DNA of 21,043 nt from Bin22 sp034428635 (GCA_034428635.1 DAOUHR010000019.1:1-21043); one strand, 5' to 3'; positions 7,293 to 15,163 are shown, counted from the stretch's first letter. Numbers and translations: made by a program. The notes: a model not told the origin generated them from the letters alone.

Positions 7293-7910
7293 ATGAAGAT
7301 CGTCGTCATAGACTACCAGTCGGGCAACCTTCGCAGCGTGGCCAAAGCTCTGGAGACAGTGGGCGCCAACCCTTTTGTAACCGAGGACCCGGCGCAGGTG
7401 GGTTCCGCCGACGCCGTCATCCTGCCGGGGGTTGGCTCGGGGCCCGCCGCAATGCAGGCGCTGGAGGCGCGCGACCTGGTGGCTCCCATCAGGAAGTTCA
7501 TAGCCGAAGGAAAGCCATTTATGGGCGTGTGCCTGGGTCTTCAACTGCTGCTGGACAGGACGGAGGAAGGGGATGCACCCTGTCTGGGCATCGTTCCGGG
7601 AAGAGTCAAGCGGTTGCCGACGGGGCTGAAAGTCCCACACATGGGGTGGAACAGCGTGGAGTTCAAATTTGACCATCCCGTATTTCAAGGGATTCCACCT
7701 TCCAGTCATTTCTACTTTGTTCACAGCTATTACGCCGCCCCTGATGACGGGGAGGGAGTGGCGGGTACCACGAACTACGGCATGCCCTTCTGCAGCGCCT
7801 ACGCCAGCAACAATCTAGTAGCCACCCAATTTCACCCGGAGAAGAGCGGGAATATTGGGTTGCAGATATATCGCAATTTCCTGAATTTCGCCGGACTGGC
7901 GACCGAATAG
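7293..7910 (+). CDS. hisH: Imidazole glycerol phosphate synthase, glutaminase subunit HisH
   Basis: A 205-residue class I glutamine amidotransferase that supplies ammonia to HisF in histidine biosynthesis. The oxyanion strand PGVGSG (45-50), the nucleophile Cys80 in GVCLGLQLL, and His181/Glu183 in QFHPEKS form the catalytic set. The HisH-specific PHMGWN segment is also present. Length is normal. The ATG at 7293 lacks a strong Shine-Dalgarno and sits 10 bp after a dispersed repeat. hisA follows after 26 bp. hisF, the obligate partner, is not in this window and must be encoded elsewhere. Confidence 0.96.
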   Translation: MKIVVIDYQSGNLRSVAKALETVGANPFVTEDPAQVGSADAVILPGVGSGPAAMQALEARDLVAPIRKFIAEGKPFMGVCLGLQLLLDRTEEGDAPCLGIVPGRVKRLPTGLKVPHMGWNSVEFKFDHPVFQGIPPSSHFYFVHSYYAAPDDGEGVAGTTNYGMPFCSAYASNNLVATQFHPEKSGNIGLQIYRNFLNFAGLATE

Positions 7911-7936
7911 CCCAGATCAGCGGCAGCAAGCCACCC

Positions 7937-8656
7937 ATGGAAATCATCCCCTCCATAGACCTGAAGGACGGACGGTGCGTCCGGCTTTACCAAGGCGACT
8001 TCCAGCAAGAAACGGTTTTCTCCGAAGACCCGGTGGCCGTGGCCCTAGGGTGGCAGGAACAAGGTGGTTCCCTGCTTCACCTGGTGGACCTGGATGGGGC
8101 CGCAGCCGGGACTCCGGCCAACTTGCCGATTATAAATTCCATTGTCCAGGTGTTGGACATACCGGTGCAGGTCGGGGGAGGCATACGGGAGAGATCGACT
8201 GCCGACGCCCTGCTAGCTGCGGGGGTAAGTCGGGTCGTAATCGGGACAGCGGCGGTGGAAAACCCGCAAATGGTGGAGGGTTTGTGCCAGGAGTACGGCG
8301 GAGAGCGCCTGGTGGTGGCGGTGGACGCCCGCAACGGAATGGTAACCACCAGAGGCTGGACCGAAGGGACCCAGGTTTCGGCCCCGGATTTGGCCAGGCA
8401 AATGGGAGCGCTAGGCGTACTACGCCTGTTGTACACCGATGTTTCCCGGGACGGGACGTTGACCTCCCCCAACTTTGGCGCAAATGCCGAGTTGGTAAGA
8501 GAGACGGGGATGAGAGTACAGGCGTCGGGCGGAGTTTCTACGCTGGATGACATCCGGCAACTGGCCCAAACCGGAGTGGAGGGGGTCATCATCGGGACGG
8601 CCCTTTATCGGGGCGCCATCACTTTGACCGACGCGATAAGGGCTGCAGAAGGGTAG
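7937..8656 (+). CDS. hisA: ProFAR isomerase HisA
   Basis: A 239-residue (beta/alpha)8 barrel that catalyses the Amadori rearrangement of ProFAR to PRFAR, the substrate of HisFH. Visible features are the catalytic Asp8 in PSIDLKDGR, the phosphate-binding VQVGGGIR in the first half, the second-half Asp in VVAVDAR (about residue 130), TDVSRDGTL, and ASGGVSTLDD with GVIIGTALY at the C-terminal phosphate site. TDVSRDGT is typical of HisA rather than HisF. It is transcribed with hisH, 26 bp apart, and is convergent with the GNAT gene 25 bp downstream. Confidence 0.95.
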   Translation: MEIIPSIDLKDGRCVRLYQGDFQQETVFSEDPVAVALGWQEQGGSLLHLVDLDGAAAGTPANLPIINSIVQVLDIPVQVGGGIRERSTADALLAAGVSRVVIGTAAVENPQMVEGLCQEYGGERLVVAVDARNGMVTTRGWTEGTQVSAPDLARQMGALGVLRLLYTDVSRDGTLTSPNFGANAELVRETGMRVQASGGVSTLDDIRQLAQTGVEGVIIGTALYRGAITLTDAIRAAEG

Positions 8657-8681
8657 ACGCCAAGCTTTCGCGAAAAGACCG

Positions 8682-9254
8682 TCAGTCGCAAGTCGCGGTC
8701 TCCGCGGGCCAGCGACTGGCCAGTCGCTCATCAGCATTTTCGTACCAGTCGGCGCGCAACACTTCCATCAGGATGAAATCGCGGCCCATACGCCGCACCG
8801 GGCGAACCGGGTTGAAACCGCACTTGCCGAAGCTGCGCTGGGCGCGATGGTTCCATTCCAGGGTGTGAAGGTAGACCCGCTTCAGGTTCCGCTCGTTGAA
8901 CATGAAGTCCAGCAGGGTAACCACCGCATCGTAGCCGTAGGCATTGTTCCAATAATCCCGGTCGCCAATGACAATGCCCAGTTCGGCTTCCAGATTGATG
9001 GTGTCCAGGTCGTAGTACATGCAGTTGCCGATGAGCTTGCCGTCGTCCACGTCGATGCCGAAATGGTGGGAGCCGGGAGTGGGGTACCGCAACTGGTCCT
9101 GGAACATCTTCAGGTAGCGGTCGTAGTTCATGCTTAATGGATAAGTTGCATCCAACTGAGCCAGTTCCGGGTCGCAACGCCAGATATAGTCTTGCTCCGC
9201 GTCGTCCAGCCTTTTGTCCCTAAGGGTGACCCTTGCTCCTCTCAGTTCTGGCAT
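8682..9254 (-). CDS. GNAT N-acetyltransferase, RimJ/RimL-like
   Basis: A 190-residue protein of the GNAT superfamily, which transfers acetyl from acetyl-CoA to an amine. The layout matches the RimJ/RimL group: N-terminal RVTLRDKRLDDA, central ELGIVIGDRDYWNNAYGYDAV (91-111), and LKRVYLHTLEWNHRAQRSFGKCGF near the end. The pyrophosphate-binding loop reads NNAYGYDA instead of QGxGxG/A, so its first Gly is Ala, which may weaken CoA binding. The ATG at 9254 lies one base after the NUDIX stop (TGATATG), so the two are very likely coupled. Acceptor unknown. Confidence 0.85.
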   Translation of the reverse strand: MPELRGARVTLRDKRLDDAEQDYIWRCDPELAQLDATYPLSMNYDRYLKMFQDQLRYPTPGSHHFGIDVDDGKLIGNCMYYDLDTINLEAELGIVIGDRDYWNNAYGYDAVVTLLDFMFNERNLKRVYLHTLEWNHRAQRSFGKCGFNPVRPVRRMGRDFILMEVLRADWYENADERLASRWPAETATCD

Positions 9255-9255
9255 A

Positions 9256-9729
9256 TCAGACCGCTCTTTCCTGTTGAGAAATCAGGTTAAATGCCTCTCG
9301 GAGAACATCGGCCTCATTGGGGTAGGCCAGGTTGCCCACACCGTCTTCGTAGGTAAACCACTGGACCACATCAAACTCGGGATCGTGAAGACTTACGTCT
9401 CCACCCACGCTTTTCATCAGGTAGAAGTGCACTGTCTTGTGGTAGCGGACCTCGTTGTCCTTGTCGGAGAACCAGTAGTCGATGCTGCGAATTCGGTCTT
9501 CGATGACGGGTTCCAGGCCCGTCTCTTCCTGTACTTCGCGGAGAGCGGTTTGTTCCAGGGTTTCGCCCGGATCAGGGGTGCCCTTGGGCAGGCTCCAACG
9601 CACAGGTTCGTCCCGCCCGCAGAGCACGACCTCAAGCCGCCCGTCAACCCACCGGTAAACCACACCACCGGACGATACGGGTTCCTCCACCCTGGGCTTG
9701 CCGCCCCGGGGGGAACTGTGCTTCGCCAT
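9256..9729 (-). CDS. NUDIX hydrolase
   Basis: A 157-residue protein with a complete NUDIX box: G50, E56, R64-E65, E68-E69 and G71 in GTPDPGETLEQTALREVQEETGL order, the Mg2+-binding helix of nucleoside-diphosphate-X hydrolases. The strand WSLPKG directly before the box is typical of Ap4A/diadenosine-type and general housecleaning members. No feature fixes the substrate. The ATG at 9729 has AAGGGG about 6 nt upstream. It is the first gene of a two-gene unit with the GNAT protein; the GNAT start codon follows its TGA by one base. Confidence 0.92.
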   Translation of the reverse strand: MAKHSSPRGGKPRVEEPVSSGGVVYRWVDGRLEVVLCGRDEPVRWSLPKGTPDPGETLEQTALREVQEETGLEPVIEDRIRSIDYWFSDKDNEVRYHKTVHFYLMKSVGGDVSLHDPEFDVVQWFTYEDGVGNLAYPNEADVLREAFNLISQQERAV

Positions 9730-9960
9730 TTATGCCCCTTAAATTGATTGAGCCTACATAGGAAGTGGACCCAATTTACAGTTGGTTTCTATTGCTACCC
9801 ATTTTAGGGTCGATACCGGAGGTAGTCAATGCGAATGCATTGGCGGGAGGGCTGACCAGTTGGCTAGCATTGAATCAGAGCCGTAATGTCACGTATTAAA
9901 TGGCCCGAGGCTGGATGCTATTCTTTGGTGTGAAGCAGGGTTGTGGGAGGGGCATCCTTG

Positions 9961-10366
9961 GTGCGGGAAGTTTACGGAGTCCATCTGAGTGTCCAGGAGA
10001 AGGGTCGGCTGAAGAAGATGATCCGGTCAGGCAGTAGTTCCGCTCAGGCAGAGACCAGGGGCCGGGTCCTGCTGAAGACCGAAGAGGGTTGGACTGTGCA
10101 TCCCATGTGGCATCTGCTTTTGACGTGTCGGAGAGGACGGTGCGCCGGGCCAAGCGGCGCTACGTGGAACAGGGACTGGAGGAGGTGCTGCGGCACCACA
10201 ACTCGCCCACGCCCCTCTGCAAGGTGGACGAGAAGATGGAAGCCCACCCCGTATCGGGTACGGGGCAGGCTCGGTACGCCGGGCCCTCCGACGCCCAGAG
10301 GCCGGTGGTCTGCTTAGATGAGAGTTCCACCCAGTTGCTGGACTTGCTGGCGGCCTATAGGCCGCT
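9961..10366 (+). pseudogene. Decayed IS630-family transposase remnant
   Basis: Pieces of an IS630-type transposase lie in two frames. From 9961 the first frame reads HLSVQEKGRLKKMI...RVLLKTEEGW, like the family's N-terminus. After about 10085 homology moves to another frame, SHVASAFDVSERTVRRAKRR, the helix-turn-helix that normally follows. Past EKMEAHP the middle is missing, and RPVVCLDESSTQLL, the text around the first catalytic Asp of the DDE domain, follows abruptly, then the remnant ends against the MoaD stop. It therefore has one frameshift, an internal deletion and no catalytic C-terminus. The 231 bp upstream (9730-9960) show no terminal repeat I could pair. Confidence 0.75.
10350..10365 (-). 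terminator. Perfect 16-bp palindrome directly after the MoaD stop
   Basis: GCGGCCTATAGGCCGC begins one base beyond the TAA of the MoaD gene on the minus strand. It lacks a T-run there, so it may be a processing or pause hairpin rather than a full intrinsic terminator. Confidence 0.35.
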
Positions 10367-10629
10367 TAACCGCCGCTGATGGCTGGCACGAAATGGACTT
10401 CGCTGTTCTCTCCTACCCGCTCCAGCAGACCCATGCGGGCCACTTCGCCATCAATAGAGACAGCGAGGTTGGGGCGGACCTGGTTTTCCTCTATCAGCCT
10501 GTCCCTGATCCCCGGAAATTGCTCCTCAAGGCCGTTGATAAGTTGCCGAACGTTGCGGGCCTCTACCAAAGTCTGCTTGACTCCGCCGGTTACCGGCAGC
10601 AGCATTGTGGGAATGTAGACGGTTGCCAC
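10366..10629 (-). CDS. MoaD/ThiS-family sulfur-carrier protein
   Basis: A ubiquitin-like protein of 87 residues ending in the Gly-Gly tail (AISGG) that is adenylated and thiocarboxylated in sulfur transfer. The MoaD-like middle (LINGLEEQFPGIRDRL, then a hydrophobic VRPNLAVSIDGE) fits molybdopterin-synthase small subunits better than ThiS. A GTG at 10638 also opens the frame, but the AAGGAG overlaps it, while GTG 10629 lies 8 nt after that Shine-Dalgarno, so I use 10629. It follows a GNAT gene by 28 bp on the same strand and lies near the molybdenum hydroxylase operon, which would need molybdopterin. Confidence 0.85.
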   Translation of the reverse strand: MATVYIPTMLLPVTGGVKQTLVEARNVRQLINGLEEQFPGIRDRLIEENQVRPNLAVSIDGEVARMGLLERVGENSEVHFVPAISGG

Positions 10630-10657
10630 GGTTGCCACTCCTTCAGTGCACCTGTTA

Positions 10658-11170
10658 TCACCCTATTTTCGCATACAGGAAGCGATCCAGGGTTCTTCCT
10701 TCTTTGGTAATACTCTTGCGCAAGCGGCCTTCCAGGCTGTAGCCCGCCTTCTCCAGAACCCGGGCCGAAGCCGGATTGCCCTCGAAGACGTGCGCTTCGA
10801 CGCGTACAAGGTCAAATTCAGAGAAGGCGAAGTCTGTTAAGGCCACGACAGCCTTGGTTGCTATTCCCTGTCCCCAATAGGGCTCGGCCAGCCAGTACCC
10901 GATTTCGGCGGTGCGCCCGAAAACGTCCTCACCCAGACGCAACCCTATGCCGCCAATGGCTTCCTCAAGACTTGCAATAGCAAAGTTGGACTCGGGAACC
11001 TGCGCCGACGCCAACTCAATCCAGGCCCGCGCATGCTCCGCAGTGTAGGGATAGGGAAAGGCATTGCGCAAATTGATGGATATGTTGCGATTGCTGGCAT
11101 ATCTGGTCAGGCTGGATTCATCCTCCGAATGCCAGCTTCTGATCTGCCAATCACCCAGATCTATCAGCAT
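10658..11170 (-). CDS. GNAT N-acetyltransferase
   Basis: A 170-residue GNAT enzyme of the RimJ/RimL type. It has IRSWHSEDESSL at the N-terminus, the conserved AEIGYWLAEPYWGQGIATKAV (88-108) with an intact Q-G-x-A acetyl-CoA loop, and VEAHVFEGNPASARVLEKAGYSLEG in the last helix. The ATG at 11170 has AGAGGAG upstream at good spacing. MoaD follows 28 bp later, probably on the same transcript. It is unlike the other GNAT protein here (8682-9254) in its complete CoA loop. Acceptor unknown. Confidence 0.88.
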   Translation of the reverse strand: MLIDLGDWQIRSWHSEDESSLTRYASNRNISINLRNAFPYPYTAEHARAWIELASAQVPESNFAIASLEEAIGGIGLRLGEDVFGRTAEIGYWLAEPYWGQGIATKAVVALTDFAFSEFDLVRVEAHVFEGNPASARVLEKAGYSLEGRLRKSITKEGRTLDRFLYAKIG

Positions 11171-11184
11171 GGTTCTCCTCTACG

Positions 11185-11210
11185 AAAAAGGGCGGGTTTC
11201 AAACCCGCCC
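11185..11210 (-). terminator. Intrinsic terminator of the molybdenum hydroxylase operon (palindrome copy B)
   Basis: On the minus strand GGGCGGGTTTGAAACCCGCC is followed by a C and TTTTT (11189-11185), 34 bp after the coxL-type stop. The palindrome is the same dispersed repeat as at 6559-6579, here with a T-run, so a repeat copy seems to serve as terminator. Confidence 0.7.
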
Positions 11211-11243
11211 CGTGGAAATGCTTGAACAACCTTCGTTTTGGAA

Positions 11244-13508
11244 TTACGACATGGCTTCCAGCACGGCCCCAGGGTTGGCCGGCAATCGGTCGATCCTTCG
11301 GCCTATTGCGTGGGAAATGGCGCTGGCAATGGCCGGCAAGGGAGGCACGATGGGCACTTCGCCCACACCGCGTACGCCATAGGGATGGCCCGGGTTGGCG
11401 ACCTCGACGATTACCGTGTCGATCATGGGAAGGTCGAGGGCCGTGGGCATGCGGTAGTCCAGGAAGCTGGAGTTCATCATCTGGCCCTGGTCGTTGAAGT
11501 AATACTCCTCGTTCAGGGCCCAGCCGATACCCTGCACCACGCCGCCCTGCATCTGTCCCTCAACATAGCTGGGGTGAATGGCCTTGCCGGCATCCTGAAC
11601 GGCGGTGTACCTGAGGATGGTGACCTTGCCAGTGTCCGGGTCGACCTCAACATCCACGACGTGGACGCCAAACCCGTTGCCTTCGCCAGAGGGGTCGACG
11701 TTGGAAGCGCCGGTGATGCCGCCGCCAGTGCCGAGCAGTTGGCGTGCCAACTCCCGGAAGGTCATGCGCAGTTCCGGGTCCGACTTGTGGGACAGGACGC
11801 CGTCAGTGTATTCCACGTCCTCAACAGACGTATCCCATATCCTAGCGGCCCGTTCCACCATCTGGGTCTTGACGTCTTCGGCAGCGTCGATGGCCGCCCA
11901 GCCGGTGGCAAAGGTAGTGCGGCTGCCGCCGGTAACCATGGTGTAGCCGATGGAGTCAGTGTCCACCACGGTTGGCTTAACGTCCTCGTAGGCGATGCCC
12001 AGGGTTTCCGCCGCCTGCTGGGCGATGGAGGCCCGGCTGCCGCCGATGTCCACCGAACCCTCAATTAGGTTGACGGTGCCGTCGGGGTTGACACTGATGT
12101 TGACGGCAGACTGGAAGCCGCGGTTAAACCAAAAGCCTGCGGCCATACCCCGTCCCTGGTAGGGGCCCTCCAATGGGGTGGAGTAGTGGTCGTGGCTGCG
12201 GGCAGCCTCGAGGCATTCCACCAAACCGATGCGACGGAACACGGGCCCTTCGACCCGCCTGACGCCCTCGCGGGCGGCATTGCGCAGGCGGAATTCTACG
12301 GGGTCCAGGTCCAATTGTTGGCAGATTTCGTCGATTAGTGATTCCACGGCGAAAGCGGCCTGGGGAGACCCGGGAGCGCGGTATGCGGCTGTCTTGGGCT
12401 TATTGACCACCACGTCGTAGCCGTTGATACGAGCGTTAGGGATTTCGTAGCAGGCCAGCGAACACGCGGCGCCCGACATCACGGGTGAGCCGGGGTAGGC
12501 GCCGGCCTCAAAGGCCAGAGAAATGTCGGCGGCCGTTATCTTGCCGTCCCTGGTTGTACCCAGTTTGACCTTCATCCAGGTGCCTGGCGCCGGGCCGGAA
12601 GCCTCGAAGACTTCCGTACGGGTCATCAACACCTTTACCGGCCGGCCGGACTTCTTCGACAGCAGGGCGGCTATAGGTTCCAGGTATGCGGTGATCTTTC
12701 CGCCGAAGCCGCCGCCAATTTCCATGGGCGTGACCTTCACCCTGGATACGGGATGGCGGAGAATGTCGGCCACGTTGGTACGAACGACAAAGGGTCCCTG
12801 GGTGCTGCACCAGATGTTTAACTGGCCGTCGGTATTCCAGAAAGCGGTTGAGTTATGGGGTTCGATGTAACCCTGGTGGACGGAAGCGGTCTCGTACTCC
12901 CGCTCCAGCACCACTTCTGCCTGCTGAAATCCGGAGTCCACGTCGCCGGTCTCAAAGGCCATGTGGGAAGCTATGTTGCTGGGCTTGTCGGACAATTCCC
13001 CCAGTTCAGAGGTGAACAGATCCTCGTGGAGCATCGGGGCATGGGGTTCCATGGCCTGGCGGACGGTCATTGCCGGCGGCAGGACCTCGTACTCCACCTT
13101 GATCAACAAGAGTGCCTCTTCTGCCACGTGCAGGTTTTCGGCAGCTACCGCGGCCACCGGGTGGCCCTTGAAAAGGACCTTGTCCGATGCAAGTACGTGA
13201 TTACTGGCAAACTTGAGCCGCTGGTAGTCGCCGCTCAACTCCTCCCTGGTCAGGGAGGCAAAGGGCAGGTCAGAGGCGGTAACCACGGCGTGGACGCCGG
13301 GATACGCCTCAGCAGCAGAAGTATCGATGGATTTGATGCGGGCGTGGGCGTGGGGGCTGCGAAGCACCTTGCCCTGGAGCAGGCCGGCCAGTTGGACGTC
13401 GGCCCCGTACTGGGCCCGGCCTGTAACCTTGTCAACGCCGTCGGGCCGCAGGTGGCGCTTCCCGACGACGTTGTATTCAACTTCGGATAGAACGATATTG
13501 GAGGTCAC
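11244..13508 (-). CDS. Molybdenum hydroxylase large subunit (xanthine dehydrogenase/CoxL family)
   Basis: A 754-residue molybdopterin-binding subunit that hydroxylates a substrate carbon with water. It has the aldehyde oxidase a/b hammerhead domain (about 20-145), then cofactor contacts HQGYIEPH (211-218) and GGGFGGK (265-271), the active-site loop AYRAPGSPQ (375-383), and the catalytic base Glu717 in GVRGVGEVP. The loop lacks the AYRCSFR with Cys of form I CO dehydrogenase, so it is not a classical CO oxidiser. The substrate is probably an aldehyde, purine or N-heterocycle. The start is GTG 13508, 7 nt after AAGGAGG. It is the last gene of a three-gene operon, followed by a terminator. Confidence 0.93.
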   Translation of the reverse strand: MTSNIVLSEVEYNVVGKRHLRPDGVDKVTGRAQYGADVQLAGLLQGKVLRSPHAHARIKSIDTSAAEAYPGVHAVVTASDLPFASLTREELSGDYQRLKFASNHVLASDKVLFKGHPVAAVAAENLHVAEEALLLIKVEYEVLPPAMTVRQAMEPHAPMLHEDLFTSELGELSDKPSNIASHMAFETGDVDSGFQQAEVVLEREYETASVHQGYIEPHNSTAFWNTDGQLNIWCSTQGPFVVRTNVADILRHPVSRVKVTPMEIGGGFGGKITAYLEPIAALLSKKSGRPVKVLMTRTEVFEASGPAPGTWMKVKLGTTRDGKITAADISLAFEAGAYPGSPVMSGAACSLACYEIPNARINGYDVVVNKPKTAAYRAPGSPQAAFAVESLIDEICQQLDLDPVEFRLRNAAREGVRRVEGPVFRRIGLVECLEAARSHDHYSTPLEGPYQGRGMAAGFWFNRGFQSAVNISVNPDGTVNLIEGSVDIGGSRASIAQQAAETLGIAYEDVKPTVVDTDSIGYTMVTGGSRTTFATGWAAIDAAEDVKTQMVERAARIWDTSVEDVEYTDGVLSHKSDPELRMTFRELARQLLGTGGGITGASNVDPSGEGNGFGVHVVDVEVDPDTGKVTILRYTAVQDAGKAIHPSYVEGQMQGGVVQGIGWALNEEYYFNDQGQMMNSSFLDYRMPTALDLPMIDTVIVEVANPGHPYGVRGVGEVPIVPPLPAIASAISHAIGRRIDRLPANPGAVLEAMS

Positions 13509-13520
13509 GGGGGTGCCTCC

Positions 13521-13997
13521 TTATGCCTTCATCTTCTCTTCCGCATCCAGCACGGCGCGGACGATCTTGTCGTAGCCGGTGCAGCGGCAGAGGTTGCCAG
13601 CCAGCCAGTGGCGGATACGCCCCTCATCGGCATCGGGTTCGCGGTCCAGCAGGGCCTTGGTAGCAACAATGAAGCCGGGGGTGCAGATGCCGCACTGGAG
13701 GGCAGCGTTCTCCAGAAAGGCCTGTTGTACCGGGTGCAGACCCTCGGGGGAGGCGACGCCCTCAATGGTGCTTATTTCCTTGCCCTGGGCCTCAACGCCC
13801 AACACCAGGCAGGAAGTAACGATGCGGCCTTCCAGGACCACGGTGCAGGCGCCGCAGTTGCCGTCGTTGCAGCCCTCCTTGGTACCGGTCATGCCCAGCG
13901 CGTCCCGCAGCGCCTCGAGCAGGCTCTGGCGGGGTTCACAGAGAAAGTCGGTCGGGTTCCCGTTGATGGTGGTACTTACGTGTACAAGTCCAGGCAT
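13521..13997 (-). CDS. Molybdenum hydroxylase 2Fe-2S small subunit (CoxS-like)
   Basis: A 158-residue electron-transfer subunit with two [2Fe-2S] clusters. The N-terminal plant-type ferredoxin domain holds Cys43, Cys48, Cys51 and Cys63 (GCNDGNCGAC...SC). The C-terminal helical domain holds Cys102, Cys105, Cys137 and Cys139 (CGIC...CRC). All eight ligands are present and the length is normal. It carries electrons from the Mo centre to FAD. The ATG at 13997 begins 2 bp after the FAD-subunit stop, and the large subunit starts 12 bp after its own stop, so the three are co-translated neighbours. Confidence 0.95.
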   Translation of the reverse strand: MPGLVHVSTTINGNPTDFLCEPRQSLLEALRDALGMTGTKEGCNDGNCGACTVVLEGRIVTSCLVLGVEAQGKEISTIEGVASPEGLHPVQQAFLENAALQCGICTPGFIVATKALLDREPDADEGRIRHWLAGNLCRCTGYDKIVRAVLDAEEKMKA

Positions 13998-13999
13998 GT

Positions 14000-14878
14000 T
14001 TATTCCTCTCCCCTAGCTCGCCTGATGGCGTTGTTCAAGGTCCGGCGAGTCAGTACGCCGACCAGGTGAATGCGCTGTCGAATGGTGCCGCGCATATCCG
14101 TAATGGGCACAGCGGCTTCCATTGCCAACCGGGCAGCTTCCTCAATGGCTTCGTCGGATACGGCCTTACCCGCCAGGCTGTCGCCAGCGGCCTTGGCAAA
14201 TACGGGGGTGGGGGCAACGGATGCCAGGGCAATGCGGGCGGAGACGAAGCTCTGGCCCGAGCTGTCCAGCACCACCGCGCTGCCAACGCCGGCCACGGCA
14301 ATATCCATTTCGTTGCGGGGAATGAACCGCAGGTAGTTGGCTCCGGAATTGGGCCCGGGAGCCGGAATATTGATGGAGACCAGGATTTCACCGGGTTCCA
14401 GCACGTTGCGGCCAGGGCCGGTACAAAAGTCCTCAACGGCCACCTGGCGGGCGCCGTTAGGTCCGACGATGTTGGCAACGCCGCCCAGGGCTATCATCGG
14501 GGGAATTGCGTCAGCGCTGGGGGCGGAATTACAAAGATTGCCACCCAGGCTGGCTCGGCCCTGAATCTGGATGCTGCCGATCAGGGACGCCGAGTCTACC
14601 AGGCCGGGGTAATTGGCTGCTACGTCCGCATTGGCGTAGATCTGGTAGCAGGCAGCCGCAGCACCGATGGTCAAACCGCTCTGGGTACTGTAAGAAATTT
14701 CGTTTAGTTCAGGGATATCCTTGACATCGACCACCAGGTCTGCGCTGCGGCGGCCACCGCGAAGCTGCACCAGCAGGTCAGTGCCACCGGCTAACGCCCG
14801 GGCGCGGTCTCCCGCGGTTGCCATCGCCTGGACCGCCTCATCTATAGTTTTCGGTGTGGTAAATTCAATTGCTTCCAA
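14000..14878 (-). CDS. Molybdenum hydroxylase FAD-binding medium subunit (CoxM-like)
   Basis: A 292-residue FAD subunit of the xanthine dehydrogenase family. FAD pyrophosphate is bound by ALAGGTDLL (28-36) and by SLGGNLCNSAPSADAIPP (110-127). The C-terminal domain resembles CO dehydrogenase flavoprotein C-termini (SARIALASVAPTP). The start is TTG 14878, placed 7 nt after AAGGAGG. A promoter at 14902-14930 would begin transcription near 14895, leaving a leader of only about 17 nt, which supports this start. It is the first gene of the operon, with the 2Fe-2S subunit 2 bp behind. Confidence 0.93.
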   Translation of the reverse strand: MEAIEFTTPKTIDEAVQAMATAGDRARALAGGTDLLVQLRGGRRSADLVVDVKDIPELNEISYSTQSGLTIGAAAACYQIYANADVAANYPGLVDSASLIGSIQIQGRASLGGNLCNSAPSADAIPPMIALGGVANIVGPNGARQVAVEDFCTGPGRNVLEPGEILVSINIPAPGPNSGANYLRFIPRNEMDIAVAGVGSAVVLDSSGQSFVSARIALASVAPTPVFAKAAGDSLAGKAVSDEAIEEAARLAMEAAVPITDMRGTIRQRIHLVGVLTRRTLNNAIRRARGEE

Positions 14879-14901
14879 TTGCCCACCTCCTTTCCGGTGG
14901 A

Positions 14902-14930
14902 ATTATAGCACTCTGCCCAGAGGGTGTCAG
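14902..14930 (-). promoter_or_regulatory. Near-consensus promoter of the molybdenum hydroxylase operon
   Basis: On the minus strand CTGACA (14930-14925), a 17-bp spacer and a perfect TATAAT (14907-14902). Predicted start near 14895, just before the Shine-Dalgarno. Confidence 0.75.
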
Positions 14931-14969
14931 CTAGTATTCAAACCTGTCCGAATCCCCGCTTTTTCAACT

Positions 14970-15015
14970 GGGAAAATGACCAACCGCACGCTGCAAAGCC
15001 TGCCAATATTTTCCC
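14970..15015. promoter_or_regulatory. Possible operator: 8-bp inverted repeat between divergent promoters
   Basis: GGGAAAAT (14970-14977) and ATTTTCCC (15008-15015) are exact reverse complements 30 bp apart, midway between the two divergent promoters. Nothing else in the 285-bp gap 14879-15163 looks coding. An arm this short could occur by chance. Confidence 0.2.
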
Positions 15016-15084
15016 CAACCACCGGCGCAGGGGCACCACTTTCATTGAGGCTCAAACCGCCGCGATATACGCCGCAGCCTTCAA

Positions 15085-15114
15085 TTGACATCCCTTCCCC
15101 GCCAACCCTAGACT
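15085..15114 (+). promoter_or_regulatory. Promoter of the CMD-RidA unit
   Basis: Perfect TTGACA (15085-15090), 18-bp spacer, TAGACT (15109-15114). Start near 15121 gives a 43-nt leader before the ATG at 15164. Confidence 0.55.
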
Positions 15115-15163
15115 GACGCCGACCACGAACAATTATGTACGGCAGCGGTTTTAAGGAGGAATT

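Noticed and set aside
11238..12068. Plus-strand open frame of 276 codons
   Set aside because: It is a shadow of the Mo-hydroxylase large subunit, whose motifs are conserved across the same bases.
11244..14878. Aerobic carbon monoxide dehydrogenase (coxMSL)
   Set aside because: The subunit set and order match, but the active-site loop lacks the AYRCSFR Cys motif, so only the general family is supported.
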